From assembly GCF_001577835.2 (NCBI RefSeq), contig NC_029518.1:69657378-69721377 (forward strand): DNA of 64,000 bases. The letters are read 5' to 3'. How positions within the stretch are numbered: position 1 is the first letter of the stretch; each line of letters begins with the position of its first letter. Source of the DNA: Coturnix japonica. Lineage: Eukaryota > Chordata > Aves > Galliformes > Phasianidae. Shown here one piece after another: positions 30,501 to 43,300 of the stretch. A program made the position numbers and the translations under genes. The notes below the pieces were generated by a model. That model was not told the DNA's origin, did not search any database, and was given only the letters and a program-made list of their open reading frames with translations.

Positions 30501-33500
30501 GTAACAGAGGAGAACATGGGGTGCCAAAGGTCTTCTGGTCACTTGTGTCTTACCAAGGGATGTGTGTTAGTGGCAAGGTGTGTCCAAGTCACATCCAGGG
30601 GAAAAGTGGTTCAAGTGAGAAGGAAGAGGAGGCATTACCTGTGCTAGTTCTACAGGATTTACATTGACTGAAAATAAGAGTTGCAAATGTACAAAAAAAA
30701 AATCGATGTTTTCCCCCTTTACAAGATTCTCCACCGACTCTTTTGTTGCTGCCTTTCTTAAACCTACATCTCTTTTTGGTGTCAGCCTGAACATTGCAAA
30801 TTATCTTGATACAAAGTGATGCCATCTGTATTTTCCACACTCTATTTGACTTCTTTAGCTAGCATCCCTTCTTGACGCTCTTTGATTCACCTGCATGAAA
30901 TGAACCTCTGAGTGCTCTCAAGGTTACAAGGATTTGGCTCTTGTTTTTTCCTCTTTTGTCCTTGCTTTAGTCAGAATGTAATGTTGGTGGATTGCTGTCT
31001 CCTGACACTATGCTTGTCATCCTTTTCCACATGTTGCCACTTCTAGAAGCATTCCCAGACCCCATATTACTGTCATCTTTTTTCCTTGCTGTTCAGTTAT
31101 GTGCTTGAAGACTTTTTCTCATTCTTAATCCTTACCTTGCTCTGAATGTCACAGAGGCAATCAAACATTTTCTCTAGCCTCAGGTAACTTAACCTCTCCT
31201 CTCATCTGTTTGCACCTGTTCTGCTTCTTGAAGTCAATTATTTCTCATTCACTCATTAATTAACTGCTTGTCTTTGAAGTCTATTTTATTATTTAGACAA
31301 CTGACCCCTTCCATATGTTCTTTGCATTGTGTCAGTGAATTAATTGTATCACCAATGGAAATCAAAGCATCAATAAACATCTACAATCTTCTATAACAAC
31401 GGTGGTGCATGTAGCAAAACACAGCCTTTTAGAAGTAGGTTTGAGCACCTTTGAATACAGTGGCCATGCTGGTTACAGCCCAAGCACCATGAAACAAGCT
31501 CTGTGGCCCCTGAGGCTTGCGGATGGGGATCGTTCTAGGCTTCTCAATATTGAGCCAAATATATTTAAGAGCATACATCTGATAGCATAGCAGCCAACTG
31601 ATATTCCTGTTAGTTCTTTTTACCTGCAGCATAAAGGAATAGTTGTGTAACAATTTCTGAGAGCATCTTTTGACAACATCCTTCCTGGTGCAAATCGGGG
31701 ATACATTCATTCCTATGGCCTACCTCAGCTCCTCGAGCATGTCACCAGCTCTGATGGTGCTGGAGCAAATAACCTTGTTTTCCAGCAGAGCCCTGGCCAT
31801 AGGCAGAGACTGTTATGAGCAGTGAGCTCAAGGGACAGCAAAAGCAGCTTCAAATCTGTGCTGAGCTTGGTAATGCAGTGGCCCAATTACTGCTGGTACT
31901 CAGACTCATTCACCAGTACTAACTGCTGCTACAACAGGTACGTTTTCTCTCTTGCTAAGCAGAGCCTGCAGATCAGTAGATGGGGTGAGGACATTCAGAT
32001 CAAATATACAGGTCTGAAAACTCCTCACATTTCCAACCTTGAGTTTTCCACCTATTCTGCTCTCATCAGTCCTTACAGTCACAGTTACCAAGGAAGAACT
32101 GTTCCTCTCTTAGCTCCCCCCACCCCCCATTACTTGAGCAGATAATTCACGATGTATGCCATATTCAGCATTATCTAGATCTGTTCATGTTGAAACAAAA
32201 GGTGTAGAGGCATGAAAATTCCATGAAGTTTTAATATATACACAAACGTTCATGATAAATCATACTGAAACAATTGCTCAAACAGCTGCATTTGGAAATT
32301 ACACAGAATTGCTTTGGTACAAGCAAAAAGAGGCTTTTTGTATCCAGAGCTGGAAGAACCTGGAATGAAGACACAGAACAGTAAAGAGGATTGACAGCAT
32401 TTGCCAGGTAGGTAGATCTGATACGTGTTGAGACAGCGACCAGAAGGGCTGGCACACAGCAGCCACTCCAGGTGAGCTGGAGAGCCCCAGACCCATTCCA
32501 GCAGCCTGATATGAAACATTTTGGAAGAGAAAGAACAGTAAGAGAAAAACGCACCTAGCCAAGTCCTGGCACTGCAGAGCAGCTCACGTAGCTCTCTGTG
32601 AAATACCTCTTGTAATAACAACATAAACATCTCCTGAACGCAACACAGTGCTGCTCTTCGTTACGGCTGCAACACAGGCTAACAGGAAAGGGACAGACAT
32701 TTGTATTCTGTTGAACTTAAAGCTCTGAGATATCAGAAACTGATGCCTATAAAGACTTACTTCAGGGCAATGTTCTCCTTCCTTTGCTGTGATCAAAGAC
32801 CTGACGTCAGTGCTGAGTCTGTGCAAAACACCATGTAGAGAAAGGGCAGCCTGCAAGGAGCAGAGCTGCCTGAATGCTGAACTGATTTCATTGTTTGTGC
32901 TGGGATAAAAGAGGAGGAAGTGATACCACAAGCACGTTAACTCTTTTCTCATCCCCCAAACTCCAGCTGTGGTCACAAAGCTTTACCATTATGGGTACTG
33001 GGGTGGCGAAATTAACTTTGACTAAAAGGTTGACTGTGATTTTCAAGCTTGTGTGAGTTGGCTTATTTTTTCCCCCCTCCTTTATTTCTACAATGAATTT
33101 GGTTGTATAAAACCCAGAAATACACATCATCTGCTGCTGCACTTAGTGACAGCAGTCTCCAGTCCCAACTTGTGGCCTGTTAAAACATTACACCTTGCAG
33201 TGTGCTGCACCAGCGTGTGTGGAGACAACGTGCTTTACAGAACTCCAATATTTTCTGTTAAAGCTCCACATGCACAGGATGACTTGGGATAGAAATGCCA
33301 CTAGAAACCTTCACAGCTGCTACACAGACCCATCAGGAAACACTACATAGATAAAAAAAGAAGTGTTTCCATGAGGACTATTTCGTACCTGTTGAAGATA
33401 AATGTGAGGACAGCACATCAGTGAAAAACTGCTTTAGGAGTATTTACTCAAGGTCTTATTTCTCACTAATTTCTATCCTGAAATGCCATGAATTCTTATC

Positions 33501-35279
33501 CTGAACAGTCCTGAAATGATAATTTCCAATATCAAACAATATTCTGGTTCTGATTCAGTCAGTGCTTCGCATGGAAAATATCCCATACAAGTATTCTGGG
33601 CCACCTCCATGAGCCCTGACTCACCGGCAGCAAACAGCCGAGTGGTTTTACATCATTAGCTGCACTATCAGAGGAGCATTTAGCAGGGCTAACAAAAAGG
33701 AAATAAGCATCACGGATGGCAGCTGTGCCAGATTCTATTTAATGAGAGAACAGAAAACTTGTCTGCTTTTGGCACCCATGCTCTTTGTCCAGCATTTGGT
33801 CTCAGCCTGGTTTCTCCCAGCCTTTTCCCACCTGTGTGCTCCTTCCTGCTCCAGCCCACACCTCTCAGCCTCCCATCTCCATTTCTGGTTCAAGTGAGTT
33901 TGCAGACCCAAGTCCTAAACTAAACATCGATGGGCTTCTTAAAAATGTATTCAACTTCTGCATCACCTGAACAGACAAAATGCCAACATTTTCCATTCAA
34001 ATGCTCTTTTTTCCCACTTTTGAAGGCTAAAAGTACTGCTTCCTTAAACACACAGCAACTGCTACAAAGCTGACCTGAGCCCGCACTGTAATGGAAAAAT
34101 ACCATAATCGCTCAGTGTGCTTTCATACAAAAATATTTACCTCATTCGTATTTTAAAACATCTCTGCAGACCTTAAAAAGATCCACAGTTTATGTAAATC
34201 CCGGAGGCCTTTAAAACCCAGCTAATCTCACCTTCTGAGAGATGAAGTTGGAAAAAAATGTCATGGAAGGTAAACACTTCCCAGCCTGCAGATGTTTTTC
34301 CCCTTGACCCTCCCCTCCCGTACCCCATACCCTATCCCCCCTCCATGGTGAGGCTCCAGCCAGTGCCAAACTGGGCCCAGCAGAGGGGAAGGAGGAGCTG
34401 CGTGGTCCTAGGTGCTGGGGAGAGACAGGAGGAATTCAGGAAGAGAGAGGGGCTGGAAGATGCTGGGCTGCCCCATAGGCTGGGGAGGCGCCACCACCCC
34501 GAGTCTCATCCCATGGGCAGGAGTGGGGTGTGGGCCTGCAGGAGTTGTCGGCACAGCGTGTAGGAAGGTATCATACATTGCTCATGGTGAAATACCCAAA
34601 TGCAAGTGCTAAAGAAATGCATCTCATCAAGAACATCTGCAGGTGGCTTTACCAAACCACAACACCCTCTGCACTCTGTGAGACCTTAAAGTGAACCCTC
34701 CCTTCACCCCCTTGTTTGAAGCTTATTTGTTTTAAAGGAAAAATACCACACGGGTTTACCTGCTGAACAGGTCATCGGTATTCATCTAACAGGGAATGTG
34801 CCATGAGGTACAATGACCATAATGGTTCTAAAAGATGTGGATTGATTAGGCTGACAGTAATAGAATATTAAACATTTCATTCTCGGTAATTCAGATCCTA
34901 TGTTCAGATCAGAATCAGATATTATGTCCTGGATGTGTATGGCACTGACTTTTATTTGATCCTAAATGGCATCCTACTGTAACATTATGTGCTTTAACAG
35001 TTTTATGTATTCTCGGTCTAAAAAGGGCAAATCCTGCAGTAACTGGGAATGTTTCTGTTGGACACACTGATTTATATAACACAAAACATGATGAACAGGT
35101 CTTCCAAAAATGAACCGAGGGGTCCGTGGACATGCCCTTATCCTCAGGTACATCTGAAGACAGCAGATCTCCAGCACAACTCCCAAGGAGGTCCTGTTCC
35201 TCCCCTCCCCTGAAGGTCCCCTCCCCAGAACATGGCACTATGCAGTTATGATCTCCCATAGATAATAAGCATCCTATTT

Positions 35280-35371
35280 GTGCAACCTATTGTAGGAATG
35301 GGGTTCTTTAGCAGGGGGGTTGGACTCAGTGATCTCCTGGGGTCCTTTCCAACCCCTGCAATTCTGTGAAA
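35280..35371 (+). mobile_element. CR1 3'-end fragment
   Basis: GGGGGGTTGGACTCAGTGAT, CTCCTGGGGTCCTTTCCAAC and a decayed tail CAATTCTGTGAA identify a plus-oriented CR1 end. Confidence 0.9.
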
Positions 35372-36449
35372 ATATGGCATCTCTTCTGCTTTTACCATTT
35401 TCAGATTGCACCTTTCATTTGCTAACCTAGCAGTGTTTGGCCACTCAAGCGGGATGAAGTTTACTTGAGCAAATGGACCCTGTTCAGAAGGAAGCAAACA
35501 CTTTGTAAAAAGGCATACAGCTTAGCACCAGAGAGCAAAAGAAGAGCTATCTATACCCAAGGCTGAAATGCTGCCGCCTTCTTGCTTTTTCATACATGAT
35601 CATCACTCTCAAAACCAGTCCCTTTGTTCTGCCTTAAGAGCCTGCCCCTCTGAATTGATCTTCAAGTCAACCGTCAAAGATTCCAGGTGAATGGTTTAAA
35701 AGCAATCAGGTGAAGCATTTAATGCAAAGCTTTACATGGCAAGACAAGTTTATCGGAAAAAAAAAATGCAAGCCAGTCTCTCCGAAGATAAAGACTATTT
35801 TATATTACTGAAGGTAGGTAACATCCAGTATGAGAATAATCCAAGAGAAATTTTTGGTACCGCACAATCCAGCTGGCTTGTCCCATTTGAGCCGCGCACA
35901 ATCACATACCAACAACAATACCACAGATTCCTAGATACCGACAGCTCCCACTATCACATTTGCTCTTTTGGTTACTCAACAAACCGGACACCTGCCGTGT
36001 CAGTTAGCAGCATACAGAGGAAGCGCCCCGAACCCAAGTGCTACGCGTGGCACTGCTCCGGGGGCTCCTTCCAGTGTGGAAAACACAGAGGTGGCACAAA
36101 ATGGTGCCAAACACAGTCAGCAAAGGGGCAAAGGAGTGCAGGGAGAGCCCGTGCCATCAACAGAGCACAACCACTGAGCGTATCCGTAAGATCACAATCT
36201 CACTTCCCTTTCAGAAAGTGCCTTTGTTTATTCAGTTTTTGACTGTATGGCATAAGGACTCAGGCGTTTTATAGATAGATACCAAACTGGTATTATCAAA
36301 ATAAACCATCTGTTTTATAAACCCACTATTTACAGAAACGGTTTCTGAAGGTTTGTTTTTGGATTTTTCCATTTTTTAACAAAAATTAAACTATACACCA
36401 ATCTAAGTTACAGAAACAAAAATAACCTTTATAAGATCACATGTATAAA

Positions 36450-37384
36450 ACAAGAAATGAAATGTGATTTTATTTAAGGCAATACTGGGCTACTTCACAA
36501 ATCACCACCTCAAATATATACACTGCTCCACACTACTAATTTTCTATCACATTCACAATGGATTCTTTAATACCAAATATTGTTTTAAATCTCCGATGTA
36601 GCAAACTATTTTATTCACATTTCCATTCTTATTTTTTATTTTTAATTATGGAATCATAAATGCTTTGTATCCAATTAAAAGCCATGAAAAATGTAGCTAT
36701 AAGAAAACTATTGTATTTATGGGTTAACTCCACGTGAGTATCATCTGTAGATACCACATGTTCAAATGTACAAAAATGAGTGTGCCAGTATGTTGGACCT
36801 ATGAAGTGTGTGATCTTATCCAGCTCCTCTCCTGTAAATAAATGCTTTACGCAAAATAAACTGGATATGGGAGACTTAGCTAGTTTTAGTTCAAAAGGTC
36901 TTAATTTAAAATGATTAAAGGACAGTTTTAAAAACTTGATCACTTAGTTACAATTAAAATTCTGAATATAAATGTGTCATTTAATAGTTTAGACTTACAG
37001 ACTGCTGGTGGCAGCAAATGATTTACAATAATAAATATATACAAAAACAAAAATGTATCTACAAATAAAAGAGTACTGTTGTACATGAGCAGTGACCTGG
37101 TGAAAGATACCAATCACAGACAATTCACAAAGATTTAGTTCATGGAAAGGACAATTCGATAGAAAGTTGAGGTTTCGATCAAGTATTTACAAAGCTGAAG
37201 CAATTATTCTGTTCTTCAAGTCCCATAGGGATAAAAACAAATGAAAATTTACATGACAAATGCCATGTTTTTCTCTAGATTAAACCACCTCAAAATAAAT
37301 GAGCTCGACAGTTACCAGCATGCGTGATGGCTTCCTATTCAAAATAAACTTTATTACAGGTAATGGTTACACACACTTAGGGTT
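36450..37384 (-). other. ZNF292: Probable ZNF292 3' UTR
   Basis: About 930 bp of AT-rich DNA directly after the ZNF292 stop. AATAAA on the minus strand occurs at 37350-37355, 36635-36640, 36610-36615 and 36469-36474. The last is followed by a U/G-rich stretch (TTTCTTGTTTTATACATGTG), so it is the best main poly(A) site. The exact end is inferred. Confidence 0.6.
36469..36474 (-). terminator. Candidate poly(A) signal of ZNF292
   Basis: AATAAA on minus with a downstream U/G-rich element, 911 nt past the stop codon. Three nearer AATAAA copies could give shorter forms. Confidence 0.5.
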
Positions 37385-40300
37385 TCAGTTTTGAATGCCC
37401 TTTTCATTACCCTTCCTTTCTTTTGCAGCTGTAACTTCTGGATTGTTTTCCCAGCGTTCATCAAGTCTTCTCAAACTGACGGTAGGTCTCATTTCCTGAA
37501 GCTGCTTCAACGCACGCTCAGTGCAGTCTTTAAAAGTCTTGTCTAAAACTATCTTTACGTTATCACAACACTGAAGCTGTGATGGATTGGCAAACTGTAC
37601 AAAGGTTTCAGTTGCAGAAGATGACCAAGTGACATTATTACTTGTTGCTACGGAGGTCTTCTCGTTAGATTTTCGTGTGTTTGAATGAGATCCTTTTTTG
37701 GTTCCGCTGCTATGGTGCTCTCTTTCAGTGCTTTTCTTTTGCTTCACAGCAGACTCTTCAAGGAACTTGAGGAACGAAACTTCAAAACCCATAGGCTTGA
37801 ATGAACTCCAGTCAAAAGCTGCAGGCTGCTCTTCAGCTGTCTGAATAGCAACAGCAGTCTCTTCCTCCCTGTGCGGGTTACTCACTTCAGCAGGCTGCAC
37901 CTCCTCTGCTTTTTCAGTTCTTCTTCTCTTATTCTGAGCTACATTTTTTTCTTTGTTTGCTCTTTTTAAGTTGTTTGATTTTTGCTTCTCTGAGGGGCAG
38001 GAGTTGGTCTCCTGCGAGTCACTATTTACACTGGAAGATATTTTTGCTTGATTTTCAGCACTTGAACAATCCTCGTTAATCAGTTTAGTAATGAAGAGTT
38101 CTGTCAGTTCATCCACTTCATCCTTCTCACCTTTCTCAGTTTCTTTCTGCGGTAACGTCGATGTGCTTGAGTCATTATTGCTTGCTAATGAACTTGGTTC
38201 TGTCTCCTCCACATCAGTTTTTTTGTCAGTTTCCTCCTGCTCGCAAGGTGTTTCCTTTACTTCTGGCACACAGTCCTTTTTGGATACAATGAGAAGATTT
38301 CTGTGTTGTGAAGTAAAGGCCTTGGACAATTTGTGGCATTTATAATGCCTTATGATGTTACTTTCGCTTGTCACTACAGAGGAACATCCTTTTATCATAC
38401 ACGGATACTGAGTTACAAATCTGCTTGTACATTCGGATAATGCCTCATTTCTAGCTTTGATGGAAAACACGTGCTTCCCACGTTTCAGTGAATAAGCCTT
38501 ATTTTCCTGAATTTGCATTGCTTTTGCATTTTTGTTTTCCAAGCTATCGTTTTTCTTTCGTTTTGTTTTCTCCGACAGCCTGATACTTTCCTTTCCAGAT
38601 TTGGTTTTCAGGCCTCTCTGTTTGGACTTCACTGGTTTCTCCTGGTTTGCTTTGCTTGAAATGTTTTCCTGACCTGGTGTCAGCCTTCTGGGTCTTATTA
38701 GATGGTCTTTATGCCTGTCATTATGTTTATTAAAAATATGCCTTAGGAGGTTAGATCTAGTAGCATAAATACGATCACAGCCCTCACAGTCACACTTGAA
38801 TACACCATCATCTTCTACCTTGTTTGGCCTTATCTTAACACCGTGATCTGTCTCAAGATGTGTAACGTAGTTGAAATACATTGTAAACGAAGATTTACAT
38901 TGAGACTGATCACAAGAAAATCTTCCTGCCTCTGGAGCTGGTTTCATGTTTTTGATTTGCTCAGGGGTCACGTTATGAAGCTTCATGTAATGCTGTATCA
39001 AGCTAGGAACCTCCTGGAATATTCGGGAGCAGTCACTCATCTCACACCTGAATTCTCTGATGGTGGGCTTAGTTTCAGTCTCGTCACGTTCCTCTTTACC
39101 TGGCTCACTCTCCTCCTCCACTTCAGCAGAGAAGGCAGGAAGGTCTGATTTGTGCACGGCTTGATAATGAAGAATTAGATTTTGTTGAATAGTAAATGCT
39201 GCGAAGCAGCCCTGATGGACGCATCGATATGGTCTGTAAGGACTGTACCGAGTTGGAAACTCCAGAGGTTTTGTTATGGGCTTCCGACGTTTTCTTTCCT
39301 CTTTTTCTTTCCTATGCCTCCTGGCTTTGCGTACGTTTGCCTCTGCGTTACCCAAAGTGTCTGCGTTATGCTGCTCCAATGGAGCAGAAACCACCTGGGG
39401 AGGTGTTTCCAGTCTTTCGGGAATATTTTTCTCAGGTAGTAACTTTTCCAAGACACTTACAGGCTCCAGAGCCTCTTTTATCTGGCCTTCTTTTTCCAAC
39501 GGAGCCGCAGTTTTGTTTTCTGTTATTAGTGTCTGCAAATTTATTTCAACAGGTTGCGAAACTGTGTTTACAATTTCATTTTGAGACCTTCTGCCATAAG
39601 GCCTTTTAATTTTTAATTTTACCATCTCTTCTGTTGTAAAATGATGTACAAGCTGGCAGTGTGCTCGGAGATTAGAGTTTCGTGTAAACGTCTTTGGACA
39701 GCTAGCAACAACACACTTGAATGGGGCGTACTTCAGCTGATGTTTTTTGATTTCCAGTATCATTTCTGCAGTGTACTGATGAACCTTGCCATAGTGTTTA
39801 AACAACGCATCTTTTGTCATCGCACTATAGTTGCAACCTTGATTCTGACACACAAAAGGCTTATTAACTTTGTCACTAAAGTGAATAATTGTGTCTGAAG
39901 ATATCTGGACAAGGGGCTTGTTTTCAATTGGTACAACAGGAGCTGCTGGTGCTAGAGTATCTGCAGGGGGACACTGGCAAACACTCTCAGAGACCTGAAT
40001 GGATGAATCGTTTTCGAGTTTCAGTTTTTGCAAGCCCTCCAAAATTTCCAGTATTTGATTATCAACTTTTTGAGATGTTTCAGACTGAGTAGCGTTAGTC
40101 TTTGCAGCAGTGACATTCCCTGCATGCACTGCAAACTGTGTGTGAGCGGGTAACCGCACACTATTTGAAGAATTTCCTGGAGATGTTTGTGTGTTATTTA
40201 CTTGCAAGTTTTGTCCTGAAGCAGTGCCGGTATCCTGGATCTCACTTTTCACCTCAAGCATCTGTGAATTCATGGCACTTTTAATTATTTCAAGGGTTTT

Positions 40301-43300
40301 TTCAAAGTTCTGAATAACATTGTCTTCTGAAATCTGCACCTCCGAATTGGTCCGCACACAAGAATTTGTAGCCATCATTTGGGAATCCCCATTTTCAGCT
40401 TTCACTGTTAATGCTGTACGAGTCTCAAGGTTTGTTTTGAAGTTGTCTTTGATACTGGTCATGAATAACTGATTGTCAGCATTATTGAGTTTCTGCGTGA
40501 GATTTTCTGCCACTACTTGAGAATCACAATTTGCTAGTAAGTTGGACTGAATATTATCTCCCTGTGTTTGCATGTTTCCTTCAGTGCTTTTGGCTGGAAG
40601 TCCTGTTGTTGTTATATTATTTACCGCTACTTTCTGTGCTATGTCTGGTGCAACTAAGGGTGTAGTTGCTTTTCTCTTTCTCTTTGAAGAGCTGGTTCCC
40701 TTCTTATTAGAGTTATTTGATACTGAATTATTGGGAGTACTTATAACTGAAACTCGTGAAGCGTTCCCTGCAAAGGTTTGTGCTGCTGCAGCAGTATTAG
40801 AAAATGAGCTAGAGCACAGGCCGTTTTCAATTGTCTTCAGCATTAAATCATCTGTTGCAAAAACAGGCAACTTCTTGCACTCATTTACTGAAGGAATTTT
40901 GGTATTGAGGGTCCTGTTTTGGTCTGTTAGCAGAGTACTTGGGTTGCAGACTGTCTGCAACAGAGGTGACATGGTTGAATTGGGAAGAACAGCTGCATTT
41001 ATTTGAGTTGTACCAGTGACACAACTTGTTGTAACTATATGTGGAAGTACCTCTGTGCTATCAAAGGTACTTGAAATGCCTGCAGTTTCCAAAGCTTGTT
41101 TTATAATTTGACTTCCTTCCTCATTTCCACTGGAATTAAAGTTAGGCATATTGGCCCGTGGGAACATGGTCTGCAGTAAGGCCGCAGAACGATTTTCAGA
41201 TGCAAGCAATTGCAGGAACGCTGGATCTTTAAAACACAGTTCTGGATTGAAAGTAGATTCCTGGGGTTGCTGCAAGCTTAATGAATTTGAGGAAAGAATC
41301 ATACTAGCAAGCAAGGACTGTCCATTAGCCTGAAGAGCTTCCGCAGAAATTTCTGATCCTTCAAGAGGCTTACAATACGACCTCTTAGACAAGTGACCAC
41401 CAAGTGATCGAGGATTAGTAAAAACTCTAAAACACCTGCTACAGATAAATTTACCATCTCTAATTATTGCTGGCCATTTTGCTCGCTTGTTATGTTTTGG
41501 CTTCCTTTCTTTTCCATTTGGACCTCGTCCACGGTCCTTTTTCACCTTTTCTGAAGCTGGATGTTGAGAACCAGTTTCATTGAAGTTGTTTTCATTATTC
41601 ACTCGTGAAGGAAACAATTGATCAATGGTTTCTTCTTTTGGGAAAGCAGAACTGCTGTTTCCTTCTAGTTGTGTTGAAAAGTTGTTTGTGTTGTTTTCCA
41701 GTTGTGAGAAGACTGAGCTTGGGGCGTTCTCTGATGGTGAAGGAAAAAGAGACATTGGACCATTCTCTGCAGGTAAAGGAAGAAAAGGATCTGAACTGCC
41801 ATCAATATTCAGAGGCATAACTCTTTTTGCCAGATCTTCCAACTGGGAAGGCAAGGTTACACCAGACAGATTTTCCATTTGTGAACATAAAACACTTTCA
41901 GGCTCACTTTTAATACGAGTAGACAAATTTGAATTTGCGACACTTTCCACTACAGGCAACATAGGATTGGTCAAATTTTCTAAGTGGGTTGGGAAAAGCG
42001 AACTTGAGAGGTGTTGCACTTGACTAGAGCAGGTGGGATTCGAATTAGTCTTGGTCTGTGCAGTAAAAGCAGCACCACTGGGATTGCCCACTTGCGACGG
42101 CATCAGACAGACAATCTTTTCATCATTTTCAACGTTTTGTAAATTGCTGGATTTTCGTGGTTTCTTATTTTTACGCTGCATTTTAAAAGTAGCATATTGA
42201 TCAGGGTGTGCTGCCTTCATATGTTTGCCAATGCTCTGCGATGAGTTGTATGTTCGAGTACACCCCTCAACCTGACAACTAAATTTCTGAACTGGTGCTG
42301 CTGGTGACACAGCTGGAGCTAAAGAGTTATTTATGCTAGGCTGTGATGGAATAAATGTAATACTTTCTAAAGTTTTTAAAGGTAGGCTATATAGATTAGC
42401 TGCAGCTTTAATACTGTCTTCGATTTCAAGTTTGGAAATGGGAACACTGTTTCGGTATCCTGCCTGATTCTGCACATTAAGTGCATTTACAATGTTTACT
42501 TGCCCTTCTAAGCTTTTTGATTCAAGGGCTTCTGGTTTTAGTGTGTTTGAACTCACAGGTATATTTTGAACATTCTGAGACTGACTGAGACAATTCTCTT
42601 CCTTTCTTTCTTGGAAAACTGGAAGACAAGAATCAACTGTTGGGCACAATTGCTGCGCTCCAGATTTAGTGGTATCTACTTTACTGGTAGTAGCAGCCAA
42701 TTTACCTCTTCTTACAAAGTTATCTCGGATCTTCTGGTTAACTGCAAGCGCCTTAACACTGCTCACTGGAATTGCTACTTCTGTCTTCACTGAACCTGCA
42801 GCAGCCTCTTCTGGAGCAGCATTAGGCAAGGAATCACTTTGCTGCAGTATACTTGGGGACGTATTTACACTCTCACTCCCTACCGGTTCTGCTTTGATTT
42901 CATTCCAGACATAGTTTTCTCCTTCAGTAGAACTACTTTGGTTGTCAGCTGGAGCAGATGCTGATTCCTCTTTAACAGCAACTCCGTCAGTATTTTCATT
43001 AGCTTCAGATGGTTGACTAAGTTCAGACTGATTAGTCTGGCCTTCAGGCTGCTGCACTTTTTCAGGCTGCTTGTCGTGCTCTTCAATATGCTTTTCCAGT
43101 TCGCCCTGAGAACGGTACACTTTTCCGCAGCCTGTGAATCTGCAGGTATAGGTATTATAGTGTTGTGCTTCGTGATCATACAGCAAATAGGCCTCAGAAA
43201 ACACTCTCCCACATTTAGGAAACATACACTTCGCTCTGAAGACTTGATGCTCCTTCCTGTGAGTTAGCAGCTCAGCGTAACTGTTAAAACCAGCCTTACA

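Larger units (their letters stand above)
26461..36440. other. Intergenic region between SMIM8 and ZNF292
   Basis: Ten kilobases with no recognisable gene on either strand; the longest open frames (125, 126 and 168 codons) resemble no protein I know. It holds CR1 ends at 27415-27560 and 35280-35371, a TA/CA-rich stretch near 30145-30182, and a GC-rich patch (34290-34560). A small CpG-rich patch lies at 36020-36080. The mammalian neighbour GJB7 would be expected here and is not seen. Confidence 0.7.

Noticed and set aside
32231-32976. Several minus-strand frames of 87-130 codons close together
   Set aside because: Different frames, no splice-consistent joins and no known protein; treated as non-coding.
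34290-34560. GC-rich patch as a possible promoter or gene
   Set aside because: CpG is sparse, frames are short and no splice-linked coding sequence was found.
35736-36242. 168-codon plus-strand frame beside a small CpG-rich patch
   Set aside because: No recognisable domain, low hydrophobic order, no splice or promoter context; could be chance. Worth noting only as the longest frame in the SMIM8-ZNF292 gap.
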